Made by a program: the position numbers and the translations under genes. A stretch of DNA of 64,000 nt from Branchinecta lynchi (taxonomy: Eukaryota; Arthropoda; Branchiopoda; Anostraca; Branchinectidae): NCBI GenBank assembly GCA_023053575.1, contig JAKZAP010000012.1, positions 5,332,230 through 5,396,229 of the forward strand, read 5' to 3'. The notes beneath the pieces are model-generated. The model was not told where the DNA came from and made no database searches. It saw only the letters and a program-made list of their open reading frames with translations. Below are positions 30,942 through 40,510 of the stretch, piece after piece; within the stretch, counting starts at the first letter, position 1, and the number at the start of each line of letters is the position of its first letter.

Positions 30942-31119
30942 ATGAGTTCTTGGAACAACAAACCCATCAGAGAATGGGAATTTTTCATTGCAATGGTCCA
31001 GAAAAGACCATATTTGTATAAGAAATCTGAGCCTAATTACTCCAAACGTGATGTGGTAAAGACAACATGGGAGGGTCTTGCAATAAGCATGACCAGATCA
31101 GGCTATGGAGATATGGATG
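30942..31119 (+). CDS. Harbinger MADF-domain protein, exon 1
   Basis: Starts at ATG 30942 (MSSWNNKPIREWEFFIAMVQ), continues KRPYLYKKSEPNYSKRDVVK and TTWEGLAISM, and ends ..GDMD plus one base at a GTGAGT donor (31120). This is the first half of a MADF (Myb/SANT-like, DNA-binding) domain: a conserved V..RP.LY, then Y..+..V...W..(I)A. The codon opened here (G) is completed by GT at 33308, giving ..DMD-GEEAKKLW, the expected continuation. In PIF/Harbinger elements such proteins help the transposase enter the nucleus and bind ends (family knowledge). It begins 230 bp inside the left terminus. Confidence 0.88.
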
Positions 31120-31165
31120 GTGAGTTCAGTTCAGTTATATTTGAGGCGTTTTCCATTGCTCCGTC

Positions 31166-31488
31166 CAGTCATACATAAATCCTCAGTTTTGGGGCAGGGT
31201 GCACCAACGTATGGGCATGGTGCTCATATGTTGGAGCACCATGCCCTGGCCCTGAGGCTGAAGCAAGGGCACAGTACCTGACAGTACCCCTATAAAAATT
31301 TACTGAATTGAAAATCTGACAATGAAAATTTGTTTTCCAAACAGATTTTATGGGGGTACTGTGCCCTTGCTCCAAGGCATGGTGCCCCAACGGCAACATA
31401 TGACTGATATGAGCAGCATGCCAATACTTTTGGGCATGCCCTGACATTGGGGCACCCTGCCCAAAAATTGAGGATTTGTGTATGACTG
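31166..31488. mobile_element. 323-bp MITE with CAGTCATACA termini (in MADF intron)
   Basis: Left CAGTCATACATAAATCCTCA and right (reverse complement) CAGTCATACACAAATCCTCA, followed by GGGGCAGGGTGC arms and GCACCATGCC / GGCATGGTGC words in opposite orientations. The flanks GCTCCGTC and GCTCATCT agree at only 4 of 8 bases, so a target duplication is decayed or absent. Its CAGTC ends resemble those of 14938-15634 and 16439-16755. Confidence 0.82.
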
Positions 31489-31748
31489 GCTCATCTATTT
31501 TCTGACCAAACTCCCAATGAAACAACATTGTGCAATCTTTGCTTGCACAGATTTGCCTCAGAAACTTAGACGAATGCAACAGGAATTTCTCAACTTTCAA
31601 ATTTCTCCATATCCCGCTGTGAAAAAGCTTGGCTTGGCTTGGCAGGAAAAAGACGCGCGGCGTAAGCCCTGTGCGCCACCAAACTTAACGGATTTGTAAA
31701 TATTTTGGCAGATACCAACTAAAAATCTACAAAAGAGTGATTCTGAAA

Positions 31749-32335
31749 TCACATGTACGACAACAATCCTGTTCGGGACACAAATTCACAAAGGGCAGAG
31801 AGGATCTGCCGTTCTACATCTTCCTTGAACCTTCTAAAACCCAAAATATTCCTGGTGTTCACCTGGACAGACAGTGAAGAAACCTTACTCATCAAAATCC
31901 CTCTCTGACTCGCAAACCTAGGACATTCTGAAAACAAATGTTCCATCGTCTCTACAATACCAATACACACTGGATGAGGACAATTTGGAGTTTGGCTTAA
32001 ACCATAAATATGCCTCCTTTCACCCGACATACAATGGTTGGTCCTTATTCGAAAAATACAATTGGCCATCCTTCGATTTTTTGGAACAATAAAATGTGGG
32101 ATCCGATCACCAGAGTATGCGAGTACATATTGATTAGAAGAGGCCTGTGCTTGCAGGTTACAATAGTACAGTTTCGACCTGACGGTGATTTTCCTTATAA
32201 TTTCCTCTTCGGACAGATCAACGATCCAGCTTATAGGGTGATTGAGGGCTTCTTTGGCGATTCGGTCTGCCTCATCATTTCCGGCAATACCCACGTGGGA
32301 TGGTATCCACTGAAATCTGATGGTGAAAAAGCTAT
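31749..32335 (-). pseudogene. LINE RNase H and zinc-finger C-terminal fragment (in MADF intron)
   Basis: The minus strand reads FQWIPSHVGIAGNDEADRIA (RNase H C-terminal motif with the conserved His and Asp), then VDLSEEEIIRKITVRSKL, later RRMANCIFRIRTNHCMSGER and a Cys/His finger (CPHPVCIG..METMEHLF..CPRF-like). This RNase H plus C-x-x-x-C..H..C ending is typical of I/Jockey-type LINEs. The frame is uninterrupted for 181 codons from 32294, so the insertion may be fairly young, but everything upstream of RNase H is missing. Confidence 0.88.
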
Positions 32336-32514
32336 TAAGCTATTTTGTCTCGGCCAGCTAGCCGAGAAAAAAAGCAACATCACCGGGTTGCCAAGGGTAG
32401 GACACAAGTTTTATTTTGTTGGAAGCTCGCACAGATAACAATGGAACAGGTTTGAAAAGTTGAGAAAAGCTCAGCCAAGAGGAGCAATGGTAAACGCCTT
32501 TGAAGGGTAGCCTA

Positions 32515-32729
32515 CAGGGAACCTATGCAACCTTGGACATGTATAACCTCGTACGTTGATGATAAAAAGTACCAATCAAGCTTTCAAACCATAATTTAAG
32601 CTCTTCTGTGGGATTTCCAACCTACCTTAGGCACATAGGAGGCCTAAATAATGATTTTTAAGGTTTGATTGACACTTTTATCACCACCAGTTTCTTGTCT
32701 AAACTGTCCGAGGTTGCATAGGTTCCCTG
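32515..32729. mobile_element. 215-bp near-palindromic MITE with CAGGGAACC termini and TA flanks
   Basis: Left CAGGGAACCTATGCAACCTT and right (reverse complement) CAGGGAACCTATGCAACCTC, with TA on both sides (32513-32514 and 32730-32731). Inner words TGATAAAAAGTACCAATCAA and TTGATTGACACTTTTATCA continue the inverted symmetry. Confidence 0.8.
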
Positions 32730-33042
32730 TACCAAGAGACTAAATCTTAATCAAAACCAAGGAAGGTCCAACGACTCCAACCCGATGAAAAATTTGAAGC
32801 CTGTGTAGTTGTATGGTAGTTTTACGAAAAAGCTGCATGTGTTGATATGCAGTAGTGCAGAATACTTAAATTTAATGTTCCTCGCACTGGTCCAATCTTA
32901 AGCAGTAGTATTCAGTAGCATCCCGCCTTGCTGCAGTAGTATCCGGTCTTGCTATAGTAGCATGTAGTAGTATCAGTCGTACTGCATGCTTCTTTTTCGT
33001 ACAACTTCATACTACTATTTTGAGATAATTTTTCATCGGGAA

Positions 33043-33044
<2 letters not shown>

Positions 33045-33081
<37 letters not shown>
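33045..33081. repeat. C37 homopolymer
   Basis: An uninterrupted run of 37 C on the + strand, following AGTAGTATC-type short repeats (32890-33000). True length is uncertain because such runs are hard to sequence. Confidence 0.9.
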
Positions 33082-33307
33082 ACTCAACAGTGTCTTACTG
33101 GTTACACAGTGTGTATTAAGATAAAACATCAGCCCTTCAGCCCACTGTGAGACCCCTGCTTCATTACTGTTAGCAGAGGGGATCAACCCTTCTGCTCATT
33201 ATAAGACAATGCATTATAAGACAATGCATATTTCTGCTAGAGTTAAGAGGATTCCTGGCTACCTACCAAACATACAAATATAGGCTAATGGAGTTTTTCT
33301 TTTTTAG

Positions 33308-34035
33308 GTGAGGAAGCTAAGAAACTGTGGGCATCCCTAAGACGAAAGTTTTCAGAAGAGAGAAAGGCATCAAAAAACAAGAGTGGAGACCCAGCCAAGT
33401 CCAGGGAGGTCTGGTGTCTGTATACTAGAATGGCGTTCATGGCGGACTATATGACTGAGAGAAACCGTGCACAAAAACGATCAGTTACACAGATCCCAGG
33501 TTTTGATGAGGATTTAGAAGTTGGTAATGTGGGCAATTCAGAAGTTTATAATTCAGATGATGATGATTCTGCACAAGAATCTTATGGTGCTAGTGAACGT
33601 GGTGATGGAGAAAATGCTGAGGATAGTGATACTGTTCAACTGATACAGCAGCAGCAAACAGCCAGTCGTCAGCAATCTGTACCTAATGCTTTGAATCCCT
33701 CCGTGTCTACCATGCGGTCACAGCCAGTTAATTCTGCCACCCCTTCCTACAAAAGAAAACAAAGCGAATCCAGTCCTTCCCCGGCACGTGAAAGGTCTGT
33801 TTCAGGAGAAGCTGTCTCAAATAGTTCTGCTCTTGGCAGACTTATTCAGAGCACTGAGAAAGCCATGAACCGCACCTGTGATGCACTTAAGCAAGATAGA
33901 GCTTACCTTGTTGGACAGTTGGTTACAACGAAAATGAGAAAGTACAGCGAGCTTGCACAAATTCATATTGAGAAGAAAATAAATGATGTACTTTTTGATG
34001 CAGAAATTGAAAACTGTCAAACACAAAATCAGTGA
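33308..34035 (+). CDS. Harbinger MADF-domain protein, exon 2
   Basis: The acceptor CTTTTTTAG (33299-33307) leads to GEEAKKLWASLRRKFSEERK, then SGDPAKSREVWCLYTRMAFM and ADYMTERN, the second half of the MADF domain (W..LR..F..E.+..SG......W..Y..M.F). An acidic Ser/Gln-rich linker follows, then a C-terminal helical region (ALGRLIQSTEKAM..DALKQ, VTTKMRKYSELAQIHIEKKI) where many MADF proteins have an oligomerisation (BESS-type) segment; I cannot confirm BESS. The stop is TGA at 34033-34035. Joined to exon 1 the product would be 301 residues with no interruption. Confidence 0.88.
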
Positions 34036-34396
34036 GTATTTGAAGTGGCCAGTTTTATACGCTTCATGCACAAAGACCCAAGTGGTCTACTTTTATGCTT
34101 TTCTAGTTTTGAATACAAATTGTTCATTGTATCTTACATTTGTCTTACAGGTAAAATGTTTAAAAGTCATACACACAGTCTTGGTTGACCTTCCGAAGTC
34201 TTTTCTACTTCAAACTTTATGTATCTTCAAGACAGATTTTCAACCACACTGTGCAGTCTTTTTTGCTGCAATTTTTTTCTTAAAGCACACCTGAAAGACT
34301 TCCTAGTAACTAGGAAGCAACTTCAGTTACTAGCAATGCGTCACAGGCTCACGGTTACGAACAACCGCGAATATTTTAACCAGGGTGCGCAATAAG

Positions 34397-34975
34397 TGTT
34401 ACGGTGATGCCATCTGCATTCCGTACGTTTTCCTTATGCCGCCGCTAGGCAGCGTTACTCCCTTCCATTGCCTGTGTCTTTTATCTTTTATACCGTCGCG
34501 GCCACTCTTTCGTATTAATTATTAACTCTCTGGCCACGCCGGGTGTGAGTCACCTTCTTCTAAACACTTCTTTCCCGGTTCCCGGCCGGGTAACAACTCT
34601 TTTCACTTAAAGATTGTTCTTTTGTAAGTACATCTATTAATAAAACCTTTTGTTTACTTGCGGACCATAGGTCACTTCTATGAGTCTTTGTTAAGCTCCT
34701 TAGAGTGGGCTGGCCTGTAAGGCCTAGTGTATGATGGGTGGTTGATAACCTGTTTTGTGTTCGGTATGCAAACCATAGTGTGAATCGACCAGGGGAATCC
34801 ATAATGAACCCGTGAAGTTCTGCACGTGTAGTAGGCCACCAACGCCCTAGGCCATCCTGACTCCGATGATTGTTTCCCTGGACATTTACCATCTTATGTC
34901 CGGCTTACTACACCCCTCGCCATAACATCAGGTTTGAGAGTGCAAACTCCATATACAAATACAGTCATCGTAACA
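34397..34975 (+). repeat. 5' LTR
   Basis: 579 bp from TGTTACGG to CGTAACA. It contains a TATA-like word (CTTTTATACC, ~34486-34495) and AATAAA at 34639-34644, consistent with U3 promoter and polyadenylation signals. It differs from the 3' LTR at one G/A (~34671) and one C/A (~34875). The 110-residue antisense frame present in both LTRs has no recognised motif. Confidence 0.96.
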
Positions 34976-34976
34976 A

Positions 34977-35118
34977 TGGTTTCAGAAGTGGGATTTGGAT
35001 TTTTTCCCCGCACCATTGTCGTATCAATGATATAAGAAGTGGATTTTGGATTTTTTTTTTCCCCACACCATTGTCGTAACTATGGTACATGAAGTGGGTT
35101 TTTGGATTTTTTTCCCCA
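34977..35118 (+). promoter_or_regulatory. primer-binding site (tRNA-Leu-like), present three times in tandem
   Basis: One base after the LTR, TGGTTTCAGAAGTGGGAT (34977-34994) differs at one position from the complement of a typical tRNA-Leu 3' end (TGGTGTCAGAAGTGGGAT). Two further diverged copies follow at about 35025 (ATAAGAAGTGGATTTTGG) and 35085 (CATGAAGTGGGTTTTTGG), each preceded by CACCATTGTCGTA and followed by a T-run and CCCC. Only the first retains the 3' TGGT..CAG needed for tRNA pairing. Confidence 0.7.
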
Positions 35119-36877
35119 TTGCTTTATTATAATAATAGGTTAAAAGTAAATTTGCAATTTTTTTTTATCGAAGAATGTAAAGTAAAATTTTCTGATTTTT
35201 TTTTCTTCGAAAACGTAAAGTAAAAACTTTGGATTTTTTTTTTCGAAGAACGTAAACTAAAATTTTTGGGAATTTGTTTATTGTTTGGAATAAATTATAG
35301 GTTTAATAGCAAGAATGGGGAATTATTATAAGATTTAAGGGGGAAAATAACTTAAAAATTAAATTTTGGTCGATTTACGCTTTGGTTTGTAGTACTGGAC
35401 TTTTTTATCGTTTAGTTTAAAGTAAGCGTTACCTTATGACAACTTAGGCCTAATATCCCCATTTTTCTTGAGGTATGCCCCAGATAAGTGAGGCAAGTCC
35501 TCTATTTATGAGTAAAAATATGGGTAATAATATTTTTATTTTGGGTAATTAAGGATATTTATTAGGTGAGGTTCCACTAATAGCATGATTGATGGGTCCA
35601 TTAAGATTGCATTTGCCAGAAGTTTTGTAACTTCTTGGGCTGGTTAATAGTTAGTATGACTGTTACATATTATTTTTTGATGAATATTTATGATATATTA
35701 TTCCCTGATCAGGAATTTATCTTTCATGAATTATGTGGAGCATTTTCATAGGTATTTTTCACCAGTGGTTTTGTTGTCATCGTTGTTTGTGTTAGTCAGG
35801 AATCGCGACCTGAGCTAACAAATAGCCTCACAGATTAGAATTTTGTATGGAAATGGATGTTACGTCCATATTTTCCTGTTATGACAGGAATTATGACCTG
35901 TTCTGACATTACAGATGATGTTTATGAATGTGAATATAGTTTAGTGGTACGATTGTGTCCCCTATTTTTTTTTAGTCATCCTTCTTTGCTGCCAGTTTAT
36001 CCGTTATGTTTACTTTATAACTGGGTTGGTTAGCTAAGTTGGAGACCCTCCCCCCCTTGTATGCTTGTTGATATGGTATCAGTAGGCCTCACTTTTTTTT
36101 TAGTCAACCTACTTTCCTGGCAATGTATCCCTTATCTTTCCTTAATAAGTGGGTCGTTAGGTTAAGTTGGGAGACCCTTCCCCCCCTATAGGCATATTTA
36201 TTGAGATGAATTGTGGTGCTATTAGTCCCTGTGTTATTATGTTCCCCTCTCCCTGAGATATAGCACCACTGTTCTAAGACCTTTGTCAGAAGGCAAGAAG
36301 GTATTAGCCTTTATTATAAGGCTTTATTGAGAGATGATGAGTCACATTGTGACCATGCCCCTTCACGTAGTTTTATTATTCCCCCCTCCCCCTTACCTGA
36401 TGGGCTATTCTCTTAATGATAGAGATTTGTATATGACATTGAAGTCATAGTGAGTGAACTAAAAAGTAATGTCATAGGTTAAGGACCATGTATCTTTCTA
36501 TGAGGCTGTATGTTAAACAAACAATGAATAAACCATTTGTGTGAGATGTTTTTTTATATGATATGTAATATTCCAGTCATATTTCTTAGTTTTTTGACAA
36601 AAATATTCTTCAAGAATTAAAAAAGAATTAAAAAACCTCACATATTTTTTTTTACAAGTTGTCATATGGTAGTGTTTACTTTATTGGTTGTTGCCCCCAT
36701 TGTATATTGGTCCCTGGTCAGTCTTCTCTTTTCTCTCATATTTTTTTTTTTTTAATCTCATTTGGGAGATTTCTCTTTGATATTTTTGTTTATTACATTG
36801 AATTAAATCTAAAAAGTAAGAAGTATTCTGATTATATTGAATAAGTTAAAGATATAAAGATAGTATCTAGCTTATTC
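35119..36877 (+). other. AT-rich leader of the LTR element
   Basis: No gene. Three ~50-bp repeats of TTTTTTTCGAAGAACGTAAA type lie at 35150-35280, and two ~122-bp tandem copies containing AGTTGG.AGACCCT and a C-run lie at 35957-36200. The leader is unusually long and may hold packaging or translation signals. Confidence 0.7.
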
Positions 36878-39800
36878 ATGATTCCAAACCGTGTTACCGG
36901 TCGGGGCCCTTTTGACTCCCCCCCGATCACCCCAAATATCATGGCGACTGAGGATCCACCCCCACCCTACTCGACCTTTCATTCTGAAGCACCTTCTTTG
37001 GCCCCATTAAACTCCTTCCAGCCCATTAATCCTCCAGCAAGAACTTCTGAGCCTTCTGCTCATTATTCCAAGTTTTCTGGCGTTTTTGCTCAGCCTTCAG
37101 CTGTCCTTTCACAGCCGCTTGTGACTAGCTCTCAGCTGCCAACGGTTTCGTCACAGCACTTAGCTGTCCCCACACACTCTTTGCCCAACCAAACAGTGCC
37201 AGCTGTTTCGCAGCCTGCTCTGTCGCAGCCTGACCTGTTGGAATTGATGAGTAATGTTACTTCTTTACTTCAAAGATTTCAACTCTCTTCCCAAGGCCAA
37301 ATTGATCCGAACCCAGCCACTTCGGCGTTTGATCCTTACCCCCAAAATCAATCCCAGCCGAATATTCATCCTCACAACTGGCATCATTACCCGTCCAATC
37401 CAGCGCCTTCACAGCCCATTCAGCCTGTTGGAACCCCTTTGGCCCCCCATCATTTTTACCCCCAACCCTCCCAGTCCCACGACCCACGACCATCTAACTT
37501 CTTGGAAAGGCACCATCAGCAAATGCCAACATACCACTCATTAGCAGATGTATCTTTGGCCCAAGTTCGACTTCGCTTGGAAATAGCCAAAGATATCCCT
37601 CAGTTTGATGGAGAGTCCGATCCAGTGGTTTGGCTCAAGACAGCCAAATCTAAGATGCGATTTGTGGAGGTTAATGAGTGGGAAAGCCAGCTCATGATTT
37701 TGGAAAGCAGACTTTTACCACCTCTGTCTGCTTGGTCTGAAAATTTGAGTGTTTTTTCCAAGGTTTCGTGGGAAACGTTTGAGGCTGCCCTTTTGACGCG
37801 TTGTTCAGGCCGGGTTTCAGATCTGAAACTCGCGGAGGAAAGGGTAATATACAACCCCGAGTTTATGTCGCCAGATCTTTACGGTGAACTTATTTTGAAA
37901 TCGGTCAGCCTCCGATATGGGTACTCTGCTTTAGAGGCTTCAAGGCCAGAAGCACTCAAGGTCTATATAGCTGAGTTTGTAAGGGGCCTACCAACCATTT
38001 ATTTCGACGAGATCCGTAAAAGGCCCATCCGTTCCATCTCTGAGGGTATCGAAGTTTTGCGGAAGGTGAGCTTTGAGCGAACACAAAGACAATTGCATGA
38101 GCAGTCTTTGTCTCAAGCTAAGGTCGTAAATGCTCTAACGACCCAACCCACTAATCCTAACCCGTTCATTCCCAAACCCCAATCACAGGATCACAGGTAC
38201 TCCCCTCATGACAACCATCCTAGGGAAGGCAGCCATAATTATGTGCCACAACCTCAGAGCTTCGGTCAAGGCCAGTCTGAGTACAGGTCAAGGGCACAGA
38301 ATTATGGCCAAGATCGCCAAAATAATCGACCGCGGTATAACAACTACACGCCTAGAGGTCCACAGCAGAACAACTTTAGGCCTAGACAATATCAGGGCTA
38401 CGGATATCAGAGGAGCCAGGGTCCGCATCAAGGGCACAATAACTATCGCTCGACTCCCGCACCCATTCGCCAAGAATTGATGATGAATGGTGAACCAGTT
38501 TGCACCTTTTGTCTAAGGGTTGGTCACAGGGTTCAGTGGTGCCCTGACAAGAGTATGGGTCGAAGTCAGGCTCCTTTAAATGTGAACGGGCGCAACCCAA
38601 GTGGGGTGGAGAATGTGCCCCAGATACTGATCACCAGCCAACCTCACCAATCCCAGAACTTCTTTCCCGGTATACCGTCCCCCTCGTTGTCGTCCCTCCC
38701 TGCTTTAACCCCTTGTCTTGTATGTAGCCTTCGTCATACTTCCTGCCTCTCGTTCGTAGATTTGCATTTAGGTTCCCAGGTTGTCTCAACACTCTATGAC
38801 ACTGGAGCCGAATGCAACCTTATCAGTGAGAGCACAATGGAGGAGCTACCTCCAAGCTCAGTAGTCACGCGACGGCTTGTATCTTCAGCTGGAGCTACAA
38901 CCCTTGCTGGACCACTACACATACTGGGTGAAGTACTGCTAACCTTTTCAATCCTTGGTAGAAACTGTTCTGATTGGTTCTTGATTGTCCCCAAGTTATG
39001 TTACCCTGCTTTGATTGGTCGCCCGTTTATCAGGTCGGTCGGTCTCATGTTTGACCCCGTCACAGATGACTTATGGTTTCGTGATACTAAGGTTTTGGTT
39101 TCTGCACTGTCAGTGACTCCCTCGACTGCAACTGACTTGCTACTAACCCCCGGACTTGACAAGACTATACTGACAGAGGGATGCCCGCTCTCCTTTGCCA
39201 GCCCTGACATTTCTGGTCCTCCTGTCGAGGAACCAGAACCTGAAGCGCCTCCTCGCATAATGATCAATCCGGTTTTCAGAACCCGGGTGAACCCCAAATC
39301 CTTTCGGCCCTTAGTCGATGTTGGAGACTTTTACCAGACGCCTGTGTTACGGCCTCACTCTTCGAATCAACTATCTCGTCCCGTGCGTTTTGAAGATGAA
39401 ATACCAGTCCTCCCTGCGCCCGTATTGACCCCGGTTTTGACTGGTTATTTTCCGGCCTCTAGCAACACCACCGTAGATTCTTCAACCGGCCCACCCGAGA
39501 CTCTGCAAGCAGCATCCTATATCCACGCCCCGAGACGAGTTTCTCCTCCGTTGGTACGCGTATCTCCACCGTCCCCCCAAATTCCCTCCTCGCGATCTGA
39601 CTCACCACCTTCTAGGCCTCTGTCGCCTGCGGACAATCGTAGTTCGCCGCATGTGCCCAATGACCCGCCGGCAGCTGAACTACGACTGTCTAATGATGGC
39701 GTCACGCCAGATAGTAGAAACGTTTTAGGGGGTGAAGCCCCAGACTCGTTCATTTTACAGGTGAGCCCATCTAACGGCTCCTGCGAACTGGTGTTCTCGC

Positions 39801-40510
39801 CTATTCTCGGCTCTACTCGAGGATCCATGGACAGTAGCCACAGCCGGCCATCATCTTTTTCGAGGTTAAATTCAGACCTAGATGCGCACTCTGCACATTC
39901 TATTGGGCCTAGTGATAATGATTCAGACAGTCCTGTAACTAACTCTCGTAGAATCTCAACCCCAAATACACAGTACAGGACTCCATTTCGACCAAATGAC
40001 CCTACTCCGAATACCCCGGTTATCACAGCCAGCCGTTTTCGAGGCGCTCTTCGCTTAGAAGGGAACGATAGCCGTCTTTTCTACCAATTGGCATTTGATT
40101 CAGATTCAGGAGATAGTATTCAGTCAAATCAATCATCCCAGGCTTTAGCCCAGCCTTTAACTTCAACAACTTCTAATAATTCGGAATCTAACCTTAATGA
40201 ATCCCCAATAAATCCGCCGGCTGCTTCTGTCCAACGCGACGAGTTCGAGCCGACGCCTACTTCGTCTTGGTATGGGACTCCCTTACCGTCCCCGACGCTG
40301 CACGACCGACCCATCTTCATCCCTTCCCCATCCCCCCCTGAAGTCTTCAACGCTCCAGTCCTGCCTATCCCGACTACGGCAGCGTCTTTCGTCGACCCAC
40401 CAACTTCTCCCATTCCGTCGACCTCCACCCAGCCCATTCCGGAGCTGCGACGTTCGGTCAGGCACCGCAACCCACCTGAGCGGTATGCCTCTCACGACCA
40501 CAGACATTAG
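36878..40510 (+). CDS. gag-pro: Gag-protease polyprotein of the pol-less LTR element
   Basis: 1210 codons, uninterrupted. Residues 1-220 are Pro/Gln/Ser-rich and contain PPPY (28-31), a classical late-domain motif recruiting NEDD4-type ligases. An alternative start is Met22. Residues ~225-405 form a capsid-like helical region (DIPQFDGESDPVVWLKTAKS to FERTQRQL). An Arg/Asn/Tyr-rich nucleic-acid-binding stretch follows, then a CCHC knuckle (C542, C545, H550, C555; CTFCLRVGHRVQWC). A retropepsin follows with LYDTGAECNLIS (Asp641) and ALIGRPFI (712-717), the expected DTGA and (I/L)xGR pair. From ~740 to 1190 the protein is Pro/Ser-rich and disordered, ending LRRSVRHRNPPERYASHD. That R-R-S-x-R-x-x-x-P-P-x-R-Y ending normally terminates Ty3/Copia integrases, so pol may have been deleted internally while the integrase tail survived. 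Confidence 0.93.
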   Translation: MIPNRVTGRGPFDSPPITPNIMATEDPPPPYSTFHSEAPSLAPLNSFQPINPPARTSEPSAHYSKFSGVFAQPSAVLSQPLVTSSQLPTVSSQHLAVPTHSLPNQTVPAVSQPALSQPDLLELMSNVTSLLQRFQLSSQGQIDPNPATSAFDPYPQNQSQPNIHPHNWHHYPSNPAPSQPIQPVGTPLAPHHFYPQPSQSHDPRPSNFLERHHQQMPTYHSLADVSLAQVRLRLEIAKDIPQFDGESDPVVWLKTAKSKMRFVEVNEWESQLMILESRLLPPLSAWSENLSVFSKVSWETFEAALLTRCSGRVSDLKLAEERVIYNPEFMSPDLYGELILKSVSLRYGYSALEASRPEALKVYIAEFVRGLPTIYFDEIRKRPIRSISEGIEVLRKVSFERTQRQLHEQSLSQAKVVNALTTQPTNPNPFIPKPQSQDHRYSPHDNHPREGSHNYVPQPQSFGQGQSEYRSRAQNYGQDRQNNRPRYNNYTPRGPQQNNFRPRQYQGYGYQRSQGPHQGHNNYRSTPAPIRQELMMNGEPVCTFCLRVGHRVQWCPDKSMGRSQAPLNVNGRNPSGVENVPQILITSQPHQSQNFFPGIPSPSLSSLPALTPCLVCSLRHTSCLSFVDLHLGSQVVSTLYDTGAECNLISESTMEELPPSSVVTRRLVSSAGATTLAGPLHILGEVLLTFSILGRNCSDWFLIVPKLCYPALIGRPFIRSVGLMFDPVTDDLWFRDTKVLVSALSVTPSTATDLLLTPGLDKTILTEGCPLSFASPDISGPPVEEPEPEAPPRIMINPVFRTRVNPKSFRPLVDVGDFYQTPVLRPHSSNQLSRPVRFEDEIPVLPAPVLTPVLTGYFPASSNTTVDSSTGPPETLQAASYIHAPRRVSPPLVRVSPPSPQIPSSRSDSPPSRPLSPADNRSSPHVPNDPPAAELRLSNDGVTPDSRNVLGGEAPDSFILQVSPSNGSCELVFSPILGSTRGSMDSSHSRPSSFSRLNSDLDAHSAHSIGPSDNDSDSPVTNSRRISTPNTQYRTPFRPNDPTPNTPVITASRFRGALRLEGNDSRLFYQLAFDSDSGDSIQSNQSSQALAQPLTSTTSNNSESNLNESPINPPAASVQRDEFEPTPTSSWYGTPLPSPTLHDRPIFIPSPSPPEVFNAPVLPIPTTAASFVDPPTSPIPSTSTQPIPELRRSVRHRNPPERYASHDHRH

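Noticed and set aside
34560..34892. 110-residue antisense open frame, repeated identically at 42471-42803
   Set aside because: It lies inside both LTRs and is duplicated only because the LTRs are; no motif, no start context, opposite to the element's transcription.
40129..40470. 113-residue minus frame, and 39517-40026 (169 residues)
   Set aside because: Antisense shadows of the gag-protease frame, produced by its Pro/Ser-rich codon bias.
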